From: Streptomyces fumanus
GTDB taxonomy: Bacteria; Actinomycetota; Actinomycetes; Streptomycetales; Streptomycetaceae
NCBI RefSeq assembly: GCF_014655295.1
Contig: NZ_BNBI01000005.1
Span: forward strand, 248,001 to 312,000
Direction: 5' to 3'
Length of the DNA: 64,000 bases
Numbering within the stretch: the stretch's first letter is position 1; each line of letters opens with the position of its first letter. Below the pieces are notes generated by a model. It was not told the DNA's origin and searched no databases. It saw nothing but the letters and a program-made list of their open reading frames with translations. Below are positions 49,088 through 58,406 of this stretch, piece after piece. The position numbers and the translations under genes were made by a program.

Positions 49088-51793
49088 TCAGGGGATCGGC
49101 TGCTGCGCCCAGATCACCTTGCCGTCGCGGGTGTAGCGGGTCCCCCAGCGCTCGGCCAACTGCGCGACGAGGAACAGCCCGCGCCCGCCCTCGTCGGTCA
49201 TCGCCGCGTACCGCAGGTGCGGGGAGGTGCTGGTGCCGTCGGACACCTCGCAGATCAGGCTCCGGTCGCGCAGCACCCGCACCCGGATGGGCTCCGCGCC
49301 GTACCGGATGGCGTTGGTGACCAGCTCGCTGAGGATCAGCTCGGTGGTGAACACCAGCTCCTCCAGCCCCCACTCGGCGAGCCGCCGGGTCACCCCGGCG
49401 CGGACCTCGCCGACGGCCGCCGGATCGGCCGGCACCCGCCACTCGGCGACCCGGTCCGGGCCGAGCGCCCGGGTCCGGGCGACCAGCAGCGCGATGTCGT
49501 CGACCGGCCGCGCCGGCAGCCGGGCGTCCAGGACCTTCTCGCAGGTCTCCTCCGGTGACGGGCCGGTCCCCGCGAGCGCCGTCCGCAGTTCCGCCAGCCC
49601 GGTGTCGATGTCGTGCTCCCGGTCCTCGACCAGTCCGTCCGTGTAGAGCACCAGACGGCTGCCCTCGGCCAGCTCCAGCTCCGCCGTCTCGAACGGCAGC
49701 CCGCCCAGCCCCAGCGGGGGCCCGGCCGGCACGTCCGGGAACTCCACCCGCCCGTCGGGGTGGACCAGGGCCGGCGGCGGGTGCCCGGCCCGGGCCAGCA
49801 CACAGCTTCGGCCCACCGGGTCGTAGATCGCGTACAGGCAGGTCGCGCCGGTGACCGGGGCGCCGCCGCCCTCGGCCGCCTGGTCCTGGTCGATCCGGCC
49901 GACCAGCTCGTCCAGCAGCGTCAGCAGCTCGTCCGGGGCCAGGTCCAGCGCGGCGAAGTTGTGCACCGCCGTGCGCAGCCGTCCCATGGTGGCCGCCGCG
50001 TGCAGCCCGTGCCCGACCACGTCGCCCACCACCAGCGCGACCCGCGCCCCGGACAGCGGCAGCACGTCGAACCAGTCGCCGCCCACCCCGGCCTGCGCGG
50101 GCAGGTACCGGCTGGCGATGTCCACCGCGTTCTGCTCGGGCAGCGTGCGCGGCAGCAGGCTGCGCTGGAGCGTCACCGCCAGACCGTGCTCGCGGGTGTA
50201 GCGGCGGGCGTTGTCGATGGAGACCGCGGCCCGGGTGACCAGTTCCTCGGCGAGCGCCAGCTCGTCCGTGTCGAACGGCTCGGGCCGCTCGGCCCGCCAG
50301 AAGCTGACCACGCCGAGCACCAGGGCGCCCGCCCGCAGCGGCACGGTGATCAGCGAGTGGATGCCGTACGCCACCACCTGGGCGGAGCGCTCGGCGTCCT
50401 GGGCCTGCCAGTGGGGCGCGCGGGCCAGCTCCGGCTCCAGGACGGGGCGTCCGGACTCCAGGCTGCGGGCCTGCGGGGACGTATCGACGAAACGTATCTG
50501 CCGACCCACCGGGTACAGCGGGCTGCCGTCGCGGACCCCGCGCAGCGCGGTGCGGCGCAGCGGGGTCACCGCCTCCGGCTGGCCCCCGGCGAGCACCGCG
50601 TCGAACAGGTCGACGGTGACGAAGTCGGCGAACCGGGGCACGGCCAGCTCCGCCAGTTCCTCGGCGGTGCGGGTCACGTCCAGGCTGGTGCCGATGCCCA
50701 CCCCGGCGGCGTACAGCAGGTCCAGGCGTTCCCGGGCGGTGTCGGCGCGGCCGGACAGGGCGCGCAGCTCCGTGGTGTCGCGCAGGGTGGCGACGGTGCC
50801 GGGCGGGCCGTCGCGGATGTCGGTGGAGCGCTGGTTGACGGCCAGCAGCCGGTCCTTGACCAGGTGGACCTCGTCGGTGGCCCGGCGTCCGGAGGCCAGC
50901 AGGCCGGCCACCGCGGCGGGCAGTCCGAGGTCGCCGACGCGGCGGCCCTCGGCGTCGGCGGGCAGGTCCAGCAGGCGGTGCGCCTCGTCGTTGGCGAGCA
51001 GCAGGGTGCCCTCGCCGCCGACGATGAGGACGCCCTCGCGGACCGCGTGCAGAACGGCGTCGTGGTGTTCGTACATCCGGGTCATCTCGTCCGGACCCAG
51101 CCCGTGGGTCTGGCGCCGCAGCCGCCTGCTGACCAGTGCGGTGCCCGCCGTGGCCAGGGCCAGCGCCAGGGCGGCGGCGACCAGGACGAGGGGGAGCTGC
51201 CGGTCGGCGGCGCCGCCCACGTTCTCGGTGGTGATGCCGGCCGAGACCAGGCCCACCACGGTGCCGTCGGCCGCCTTGACCGGGACCACCGCCTGCACCA
51301 GCGGCCCCAGGGTGCCGTCGATCTCCTCGGTGACGGTCCGCCCGGCCAGCGCGGGCCCGAGCGTGCCGACGAACTTCTTGCCGATGCGGTCGGGCCGGGG
51401 GTGGGTGTAGCGGATGCCGTCGGTGCCCATGACGACGACGAAGTCCACGCCGGTCGCCTTCCGGGCGGCCTCGGCGCGGGGTTGCAGCACCGCCGTGGGG
51501 TCGGGGGCGCGCAGCGCCTCGCGGACGCCGGGGGACTCGGCGAAGGCCCCGGCCACCGCGACCGAGCGGTTGCGGGCCTCCTCGGTGCTGGCGTGCCGCC
51601 CCTGGAGCACCAGGGCGGCCACGGCGGCCAGCACCACCAGCAGCACCACGACGACCTGGAGGAGGAACACCTGCCCGGCGAGACTGCGCGCGGGCAGCGT
51701 GGACCGGTCCCGCCGCGACCGGTCCGCGGCTCGCCGCCGCCGGGCGAGCGGACCACTGGGACGACGGGCTGACCGGACCTCCGATCGACCCAT
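49088..51793 (-). CDS. Membrane sensor SpoIIE-type phosphatase with HATPase domain
   Basis: A 901-aa protein. Helix 1 (about 38-62), an extracytoplasmic Cache-like sensor (about 63-190, VDFVVVMGTDGIRYTHP, as in CitA/DcuS) and helix 2 (about 194-215) come first. A PAS domain (about 230-340), a GAF domain (about 370-520), and a SpoIIE/PP2C domain (about 545-740: PAQAGVGGDWFDVLPL, VGDVVGHGLHAAATMG) follow. The C-terminus is an RsbW-like ATPase (about 770-895, ELILSELVTNAIRYG). It combines phosphatase and anti-sigma-like kinase modules, so one protein could both phosphorylate and dephosphorylate STAS partners. The ATG at 51793 or 51805; neither has a Shine-Dalgarno. Confidence 0.92.
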   Translation of the reverse strand: MGRSEVRSARRPSGPLARRRRAADRSRRDRSTLPARSLAGQVFLLQVVVVLLVVLAAVAALVLQGRHASTEEARNRSVAVAGAFAESPGVREALRAPDPTAVLQPRAEAARKATGVDFVVVMGTDGIRYTHPRPDRIGKKFVGTLGPALAGRTVTEEIDGTLGPLVQAVVPVKAADGTVVGLVSAGITTENVGGAADRQLPLVLVAAALALALATAGTALVSRRLRRQTHGLGPDEMTRMYEHHDAVLHAVREGVLIVGGEGTLLLANDEAHRLLDLPADAEGRRVGDLGLPAAVAGLLASGRRATDEVHLVKDRLLAVNQRSTDIRDGPPGTVATLRDTTELRALSGRADTARERLDLLYAAGVGIGTSLDVTRTAEELAELAVPRFADFVTVDLFDAVLAGGQPEAVTPLRRTALRGVRDGSPLYPVGRQIRFVDTSPQARSLESGRPVLEPELARAPHWQAQDAERSAQVVAYGIHSLITVPLRAGALVLGVVSFWRAERPEPFDTDELALAEELVTRAAVSIDNARRYTREHGLAVTLQRSLLPRTLPEQNAVDIASRYLPAQAGVGGDWFDVLPLSGARVALVVGDVVGHGLHAAATMGRLRTAVHNFAALDLAPDELLTLLDELVGRIDQDQAAEGGGAPVTGATCLYAIYDPVGRSCVLARAGHPPPALVHPDGRVEFPDVPAGPPLGLGGLPFETAELELAEGSRLVLYTDGLVEDREHDIDTGLAELRTALAGTGPSPEETCEKVLDARLPARPVDDIALLVARTRALGPDRVAEWRVPADPAAVGEVRAGVTRRLAEWGLEELVFTTELILSELVTNAIRYGAEPIRVRVLRDRSLICEVSDGTSTSPHLRYAAMTDEGGRGLFLVAQLAERWGTRYTRDGKVIWAQQPIP

Positions 51794-51957
51794 GAGTCGG
51801 ACCATGTGCCCATGTCTACACTGCCGGGCCGCGTGAGGCGAGAGAGACCCCCGCGCAGCCGCCGCCCCGAGACCGCCGGAAGCCTCGAAAGTTTCGGTCC
51901 CCAGGTCAGCACGCCGGGCGCGGACAGGCCGATCACCCCAAGGATTCCGTGCGGTGA

Positions 51958-53394
<1,437 letters not shown>

Positions 53395-53398
53395 CGCC

Positions 53399-53434
53399 AC
53401 CGCCGCGGCCCCCCGTCCGGGGAGCCGCGGCGGT
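53399..53434. terminator. Bidirectional hairpin between the xylanase and GH64 genes
   Basis: ACCGCCGCGGC (53399-53409) pairs perfectly with GCCGCGGCGGT (53424-53434), and an inner CCCC/GGGG extends the stem. Confidence 0.8.
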
Positions 53435-53445
53435 CCGGGGCCCGC

Positions 53446-54648
53446 TCAGTCGAGCGGGTCGAGGATCAGGTACGCCTGCCGGGGGCTGCCGTCCTGCACC
53501 AGCGACTCGTGGTGCCCGACGTCGTCGAAGGCGAAGGCGTACGCCGTGCCGTCGGCCGTCCGGGAGTGGATCGCGCGGGCGTAGTGGTTGGTCACCGCGT
53601 CCTGGTAGAACGCGGCCGGGGAGGTGTCCGGCTGGTTGGGGTTGACCAGCAGCGTGGACCGGTTGAACCCGGCGCACAGGGTGCGGGAGATCGGGCCGCG
53701 CACCTGGTCGTTGGGGGCGTCCAGGAGCTTGTGGCAGCCGAAGACGCTGTCCGCGTCGGGCTTCTGGAAGCTGGTGACGACCGCGCCGGAGCCATCGGTG
53801 AAGCGCATGACCCCGCCGGAGACCCGGCCGTAGTACTTCGTGCCCGGCCGGTCGGCGAAGGGCGTCACCGTCAGCGTGGCCGTGGCGTACTTCTGCCAGA
53901 CCCGGTCGATGTAGTCGTCCAGCACCGAGGCGGGCAGGGCGCCGGTGCCCACGCCGTGCCCGGGGGAGAGGGCGCGCAGCACGGTGCCGTCCGAGCGGGT
54001 CTGGATCAGCCCGGCCCACCCGGACCGGGCGCGCAGGTCGGCGAAGACGCCCCGGTAGCCGCCGGGCTTGAGATGGCCGGTGACGGCGGTGCTGCCGTCG
54101 GCGCGCTGGACGCCGACCGCGTAGGGCGCCGAGAACATGTCGACCTGGGTGCTGTTCAGCCACAGGCCGGCGTCGTTGAGCGTGTACTCCGACCAGTTGA
54201 AGAGGATGTCCCGGTTCGGGTCGCTCGGGTTCTGCACGGCGGGCTGGACCAGGCCGCCGGTCGCCAGCCGGAAGTCCAGCTTGCGTCCGTAGGAGAAGTA
54301 GATCCGGCCGGAGAGCTTGGGGACGCGGATGGTCGTGGTGCCGCCCGGCGCGGGCCCGGCGATCGAGGCGTCGGGCGCCGGGACGGGCGGGACGCCGCCG
54401 GCCGGCCAGGCGTGGAAGGTGCCGCTCGCGTCGGCCCAGCCCTGCCGGCCGGTCGACAGCTCGGTGCCGAGGTTGTAGACGTACACGGGCTCGGCGCGGC
54501 CCGAGTTGTTGGTGATCTGCAGCGGGATCGTCGCGGGGACGGCGGTTTCGGCGGGGGCGGCGGGGGCGGCCCCGAGGAGGACGCCGGCCGCGGCGGTGGC
54601 GAGCGCGGTCGCCGTCGCGGCGATCCGGTGCCGGAGTGTTCGGAACAT
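53446..54648 (-). CDS. Secreted GH64 beta-1,3-glucanase, second copy
   Basis: A 400-aa secreted protein, the same length as the GH64 protein at 11655-12857. The signal peptide ends near PAAPAETAVPA. GH64 segments: KLSGRIYFSYGRKLDF, WSEYTLNDAGLWLNSTQVDMFSAP, LSPGHGVGTGALP, CAGFNRSTLL and NHYARAIH. It acts on fungal-type beta-1,3-glucan. GGAGG precedes the ATG by six bases. It is clearly divergent in sequence from the first copy, so not a recent duplication, but shares its operator and promoter layout. Confidence 0.9.
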   Translation of the reverse strand: MFRTLRHRIAATATALATAAAGVLLGAAPAAPAETAVPATIPLQITNNSGRAEPVYVYNLGTELSTGRQGWADASGTFHAWPAGGVPPVPAPDASIAGPAPGGTTTIRVPKLSGRIYFSYGRKLDFRLATGGLVQPAVQNPSDPNRDILFNWSEYTLNDAGLWLNSTQVDMFSAPYAVGVQRADGSTAVTGHLKPGGYRGVFADLRARSGWAGLIQTRSDGTVLRALSPGHGVGTGALPASVLDDYIDRVWQKYATATLTVTPFADRPGTKYYGRVSGGVMRFTDGSGAVVTSFQKPDADSVFGCHKLLDAPNDQVRGPISRTLCAGFNRSTLLVNPNQPDTSPAAFYQDAVTNHYARAIHSRTADGTAYAFAFDDVGHHESLVQDGSPRQAYLILDPLD

Positions 54649-54717
54649 GCGCAACCTCCGTACGGGCCCTGCGGACAGGGGCGCGGAGACGTGGGGGGGA
54701 GTGGTACGGACCAGCTC

Positions 54718-54731
54718 TGAGAGCGCTCTCA
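54718..54731. promoter_or_regulatory. LacI-type operator palindrome at the second GH64 promoter
   Basis: TGAGAGCGCTCTCA, identical to 12918-12931. It lies 70 bp upstream of the ATG and touches the predicted -10, so a bound repressor would block transcription. Confidence 0.75.
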
Positions 54732-54759
54732 GATTGTCGCCGGAGTGTGCACATGTCAA
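54731..54759 (-). promoter_or_regulatory. Predicted vegetative promoter of the second GH64 gene
   Basis: On the minus strand, TTGACA (54754-54759), 17 bp, CAATCT (54731-54736). The -35 is a perfect consensus and the -10 near-consensus. The palindrome overlaps the start point. Confidence 0.65.
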
Positions 54760-54947
54760 GAGATTCGGGTGGTGGGAGCCCTCCGCGGCCGGGTATCACA
54801 CCGCTGCCGCGGGGGAGCGAAACGGTCCCGACGCGGCGGAAGTTGACGGCAAGCGGATCGGACGGGCCGCTTCGGTGCGTATCGTGAGGTGCCGCAGACC
54901 GCCTGCTTGCCCAGATCGGCCCTCGGACCGGACGGTGAGACCCTGTA

Positions 54948-55376
54948 ATGACTCCGGCGCGCAGACCCGATGCCGTGGACTCCTCGGTGCTGTCCACGGC
55001 GGTGGACTTTCCCGGCGGATCGGGGATGATCCCCGCCTCCCGCGACCTCGTCCAGGCGTTCGCCGCCCGGCTCCGGGAGGCGGGCGTGGAGGTGCCCGGG
55101 AGCTTCCTGGACACCGCGCGCCTGGTCGTCAGCGAACTGGTGACCAACGCCGCGCGGCACGCCCCCGGGCCCTGCCGGCTGCGGCTGGCCCTGGTGGAGG
55201 ACCAGGTGGAGATCGCGGTCACGGACACCGGGGAGGGCTTCCCCACGTTCCTGCCCCCCGATCCCGCGCGGGTCGGGCGGCACGGGCTGGAGATCGTGAC
55301 CCGGCTCTGCGACGAGCTGATCACCAAGCCGCACGACCGGGGCAAGACCGTGTACGCCCGTCTGCCGCTGGGCTGA
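54948..55376 (+). CDS. RsbW-like ATP-binding protein (HATPase_c_2)
   Basis: A 142-aa GHKL-fold protein. The N-box is RLVVSELVTNAARHAPG (about 57-73), then VEIAVTDTGEGFP (G1) and GRHGLEIVTRLCDEL (G2). Streptomycetes have many such anti-sigma-like kinases that phosphorylate STAS proteins. It ends one base before the convergent STAS gene, so the two are likely partners, though they are not co-transcribed. Confidence 0.9.
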   Translation: MTPARRPDAVDSSVLSTAVDFPGGSGMIPASRDLVQAFAARLREAGVEVPGSFLDTARLVVSELVTNAARHAPGPCRLRLALVEDQVEIAVTDTGEGFPTFLPPDPARVGRHGLEIVTRLCDELITKPHDRGKTVYARLPLG

Positions 55377-55377
55377 C

Positions 55378-55743
55378 TCAGCCCGCCAGGGCCTCGTCGA
55401 CGGTCGGGTAGCAGGCGATCAGGGCGTCCACGCCGACGAGCTGGAGCACCCGCCGCACGGCCGGCTTCGGCGCGGCCAGCCGCAGCCAGCTCCCGCCCGC
55501 CTCGGCGGCCTGGTGGGCGGCGATGAAGGCGTTGATGCCGCTGGAGTCCATGAAGCCCACCTCCGCGAGGTCGACGACCGCGCCCCGGGACCCCTCCAGA
55601 CCGGACAGCAGTACGTCGCGGAGCTGAGCGCTGCCGTCGAGATCCACTTCCCCCGCGAGGGTGACGACGCAGACGCCGTCGTCAGTGGTGGTGCGGGTGA
55701 TCAGCAGCCGTTCCGGCACTGCCGCTCCCTCGGTGTCCGCCAC
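55378..55743 (-). CDS. STAS domain anti-sigma factor antagonist
   Basis: A 121-aa STAS protein. TLAGEVDLDGSAQLRDVL and VDLAEVGFMDSSGINAFI contain the phosphorylatable Ser, by analogy with SpoIIAA Ser68 in this protein. When unphosphorylated it would bind an RsbW-like kinase and release a sigma factor. GAGGAA precedes the GTG start. It is convergent with the RsbW-like gene and near a SpoIIE-type phosphatase, giving all the parts of a partner-switch. Confidence 0.92.
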   Translation of the reverse strand: MADTEGAAVPERLLITRTTTDDGVCVVTLAGEVDLDGSAQLRDVLLSGLEGSRGAVVDLAEVGFMDSSGINAFIAAHQAAEAGGSWLRLAAPKPAVRRVLQLVGVDALIACYPTVDEALAG

Positions 55744-55866
55744 GCTTCCTCACTTCTCGTACAGGTCCGGCCCATGGATTGGTGACCATGATGTTAAGGG
55801 TCCGAGGGCCCCCGGTGGGCAACTTGTGGAGGACCGGTTCGGCGCGCGAAAGCACAGGTGTGTGAT

Positions 55867-55872
55867 TAATCT
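55867..55872 (+). promoter_or_regulatory. -10-like element of a probable leaderless gene
   Basis: TAATCT lies nine bases before the GTG at 55881, which has no Shine-Dalgarno. Transcription from it would start at or near the start codon. Confidence 0.4.
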
Positions 55873-55880
55873 CTTTTCGT

Positions 55881-56147
55881 GTGGCTCACACATTCGACGA
55901 ACTCGTCCAGAAGCGCCGTGCGGCGGACCAGGCGCACAGCCGGGTGCGGGAACTGCGCGACGCGTACGGGCCGCCCACCCAGCAGCAGTGGACCGCCCGG
56001 CAGTCGGACACCTACGAGACCGCCGTACGCGCCTGGCGGGACCTGGACCGCGACTGGCGGACCGCGATGAACGACTACATCCGGGAGCGGGGCGAGACGG
56101 CCCAGGTGGTCGAGGCGCAGGTGCGCCGGGCCCTGGAGGACTCCTAG
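55881..56147 (+). CDS. Hypothetical coiled-coil protein, 88 aa
   Basis: A charged helical protein rich in Arg, Asp, Gln and Ala (AHTFDELVQKRRAADQAHSR, then RQSDTYETAVRAWRDLDRDW), with heptad-like spacing. The family is not recognised. The GTG start lacks a Shine-Dalgarno, while a -10-like TAATCT nearby suggests a leaderless transcript. The stop overlaps the convergent glpD stop by four bases. Confidence 0.7.
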   Translation: MAHTFDELVQKRRAADQAHSRVRELRDAYGPPTQQQWTARQSDTYETAVRAWRDLDRDWRTAMNDYIRERGETAQVVEAQVRRALEDS

Positions 56148-57703
56148 ACCCCCGGGGCCCCCTCGTCCGCGAGGAAGGACCGCGCGGTGGCCAGGGCCGC
56201 GGCGCGGTCCTCGGGGACCAGGCCGATGCGGGTGCGGCGGTCCAGCAGGTCGGCCTCGTCCAGGGCGCCCTCGTGGCGGACCGCCCACAGCAGTTCGGCG
56301 CCGGTGACGGGGTGGTCCGGCAGGACCCGCGCGCCCAGTCGGGGGTCGCGGGCGGCGAGGGCGTGCACGGCCGGGGCCTCGGTGCCGTAGCGGCGCACCA
56401 GCCGGCCCGGGGCCCGCAGTCCCGCCAGTACACGGGGCGCGGCGGCGCCCACCAGCGGCAGCGCGGCGGTGCGGCAGGGCCCGGCGGTGAGCCGGCGGGC
56501 GGCGACCGCGGCGTCCACGGCGTCCTCGGCCATCCGGCGGTACGTCGTCAGCTTGCCGCCGACCACCGTCACCACGCCGTCCGGGGAGGTCAGCACGGCG
56601 TGCCGGCGGGAGACGTCGGCCGTGCGGGGCGCGGCGCCCGACCGGCCCCGCGGGGCGGTGTCCAGCAGGGGGCGCAGGCCCGCGAAGGCGCCGACCACGT
56701 CCTCCCGGCGCACCGGCACCTCCAGCACCGAGCCGAGGACGTCGAGCAGGAACCCGATGTCCGTCTCCGGGGGCTCCGGGACGTCCGGGACGCGGCCCGT
56801 CACGGGTTCGTCGGTGAGCCCGACGTAGACCCGGCCGTCGCCCTGCGGGAGGACGAGGACGAAGCGGTTGCCCTCGCCGGGCACGGGGACGTGCAGGCCG
56901 GCCGGGAGCGGGCCGAGCCGCTCCGCCCGCAGGACGAGGTGGGTGCCGCGGGAGGGCCGGACCCGGATGCCGTCCACCAGACCGCCGGCCCACACCCCGG
57001 TGGCGTTGATCACCGCGCGGGCGCGGATCTCGCCCTCCTCGCCGGTGAGCCCGTCCCGTATCCGGGCGCCGGAGGAGGTCAGCTCCAGCACCCGGACCCG
57101 GGTCAGGACGCGGGCGCCGTGCGCGGCGGCGGTCCGGGCCAGGGCGGTCACCAGCCGGGCGTCGTCGGTGAGCCGGCCGTCCCAGGACAGCAGGCCGCCG
57201 CGCAGCCCGTCGGAGCGCAGCGCCGGGGCGAGCCGGCGGGTCTCCACGGCGGTCAGGCGGCGCGGCGCGGGCAGCGTGGCGCGGGCGGTGCGGGCGCCCA
57301 GCCGCAGCGCGTCACCGGCCCGCAGACCCGTCCAGGCCACCGCCGCCTGCCCGCGGGCGACCAGCGGGGTCAGCGGCAGCACGAACGGCTGGGCGGCCAC
57401 CAGGTGCGGTGCCGTGCGCTCCATCAGCACCCCGCGCTCGACGGCGCTCTCGTGGGCGACGCCGAACCGGGCGGAGGCGAGGTAGCGCAGCCCGCCGTGG
57501 ATCAGCTTGGAACTCCAGCGGGAGGTGCCGAACGCCAGGTCGTCGGCGTCCACGGCGACCACGCTCAGCCCCCGGGCGGCGGCGTCCAGGGCGGCCCCGG
57601 CGCCGGTCGCGCCCAGCCCGACGACCAGGACGTCCACGGCCGGGCCCGCGGTGGACGCGGCCAGTTCACGGGCGCGGCGCGCTGCCGACAGGGAGGCGCT
57701 CAT
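56144..57703 (-). CDS. glpD: FAD-dependent glycerol-3-phosphate dehydrogenase
   Basis: A 519-aa flavoprotein. The FAD dinucleotide motif is VLVVGLGATGAGAALDAAARG (about 25-45), then FGTSRWSSKLIHGGLRYL, the GlpD/GlpA signature. Later are VINATGVWAGGL, SRGTHLVL and GGKLTTYRRMAEDAVDAA near 390. The C-terminal helical domain is present. It oxidises glycerol-3-phosphate to DHAP at the membrane. The ATG overlaps the TetR stop (ATGA), so it is co-translated with its likely regulator. A glpF or glpK is not present. Confidence 0.93.
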   Translation of the reverse strand: MSASLSAARRARELAASTAGPAVDVLVVGLGATGAGAALDAAARGLSVVAVDADDLAFGTSRWSSKLIHGGLRYLASARFGVAHESAVERGVLMERTAPHLVAAQPFVLPLTPLVARGQAAVAWTGLRAGDALRLGARTARATLPAPRRLTAVETRRLAPALRSDGLRGGLLSWDGRLTDDARLVTALARTAAAHGARVLTRVRVLELTSSGARIRDGLTGEEGEIRARAVINATGVWAGGLVDGIRVRPSRGTHLVLRAERLGPLPAGLHVPVPGEGNRFVLVLPQGDGRVYVGLTDEPVTGRVPDVPEPPETDIGFLLDVLGSVLEVPVRREDVVGAFAGLRPLLDTAPRGRSGAAPRTADVSRRHAVLTSPDGVVTVVGGKLTTYRRMAEDAVDAAVAARRLTAGPCRTAALPLVGAAAPRVLAGLRAPGRLVRRYGTEAPAVHALAARDPRLGARVLPDHPVTGAELLWAVRHEGALDEADLLDRRTRIGLVPEDRAAALATARSFLADEGAPGV

Positions 57704-58317
57704 GGCGTCAGGGTCCTCTCCAGGACGGTGCGCAGCTCCCCCAGGAAGGCCGCGCCGGTCAGATCGGGGTCGTCCTCGTCGGTCATGGTCCGCAGCGACA
57801 GGGCGAAGGACTGCACCACCAGCAGCACGGCCCGGGCCTGCCGGGCGACCGGCGCGACGCGCACCGAGCCGTCGGCGTGGCCGTCGCGCAGCGCGTCGCC
57901 GAGCAGCCCCAGGAGGGCGTCCTGGCTGGCGCCGCGCCGGTCCAGCACATAGGACAGCAGCAGTTCGGGATCGACGTCGACGATCTTGCGGAAGAGAGGG
58001 TGCCCGCGGAACGCCGCCACCCCGGCCACCAGCCCCTCCACCAGCAGCGTCCGGGCGTCCGCGCCGGGCCGCGGCCCGGGCATGGCGCCGGTGGCCACGG
58101 CGGTCCACTCCCGGGTCATCAGGTCGCCGACCAGGGAGCGCACGTCCGGCCAGCGCCGGTACAGCGTCATCCGGGAGACCCCGGCGCGCCGGGCCACGTC
58201 GGTCATCGTGGTCCGCCGCACGCCGACGGCCAGGACGCAGTCCCGTACGGCGTCCAGCACGGCGTCGGCGTCGGCGGAGTTCGGCCGGCCCGACTGGTTG
58301 TGACGAATAGGCGTCAT
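57700..58317 (-). CDS. TetR family transcriptional regulator
   Basis: A 205-aa regulator. The HTH is TTMTDVARRAGVSRMTLYRRWPD (about 36-58, key part VSRMTLYRRW), and the C-terminal ligand domain starts near 75. It lies directly upstream of glpD with a 4-base overlap and divergent from the alkyl-DHAP-synthase-like gene, so it probably controls both. There is no Shine-Dalgarno. The -10-like TACACT eight to fourteen bases upstream suggests a leaderless message. The GTGTCAC-A-GTGTAAC sequence there is a candidate autoregulatory site. Confidence 0.9.
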   Translation of the reverse strand: MTPIRHNQSGRPNSADADAVLDAVRDCVLAVGVRRTTMTDVARRAGVSRMTLYRRWPDVRSLVGDLMTREWTAVATGAMPGPRPGADARTLLVEGLVAGVAAFRGHPLFRKIVDVDPELLLSYVLDRRGASQDALLGLLGDALRDGHADGSVRVAPVARQARAVLLVVQSFALSLRTMTDEDDPDLTGAAFLGELRTVLERTLTP

Positions 58318-58331
58318 GTGTCACAGTGTAA
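58317..58331. promoter_or_regulatory. Candidate TetR operator between divergent lipid genes
   Basis: GTGTCAC-A-GTGTAAC is an imperfect inverted repeat (5 of 7 pairs) overlapping the TetR start and its TACACT -10-like element. Confidence 0.4.
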
Positions 58332-58406
58332 CGCCCTCGGGGCCCGGTGCCGCGGCGGCGGGACGCGCCGGGGGCCGTGGTACCGACCGGTGAGGACAGG
58401 ACGCGC

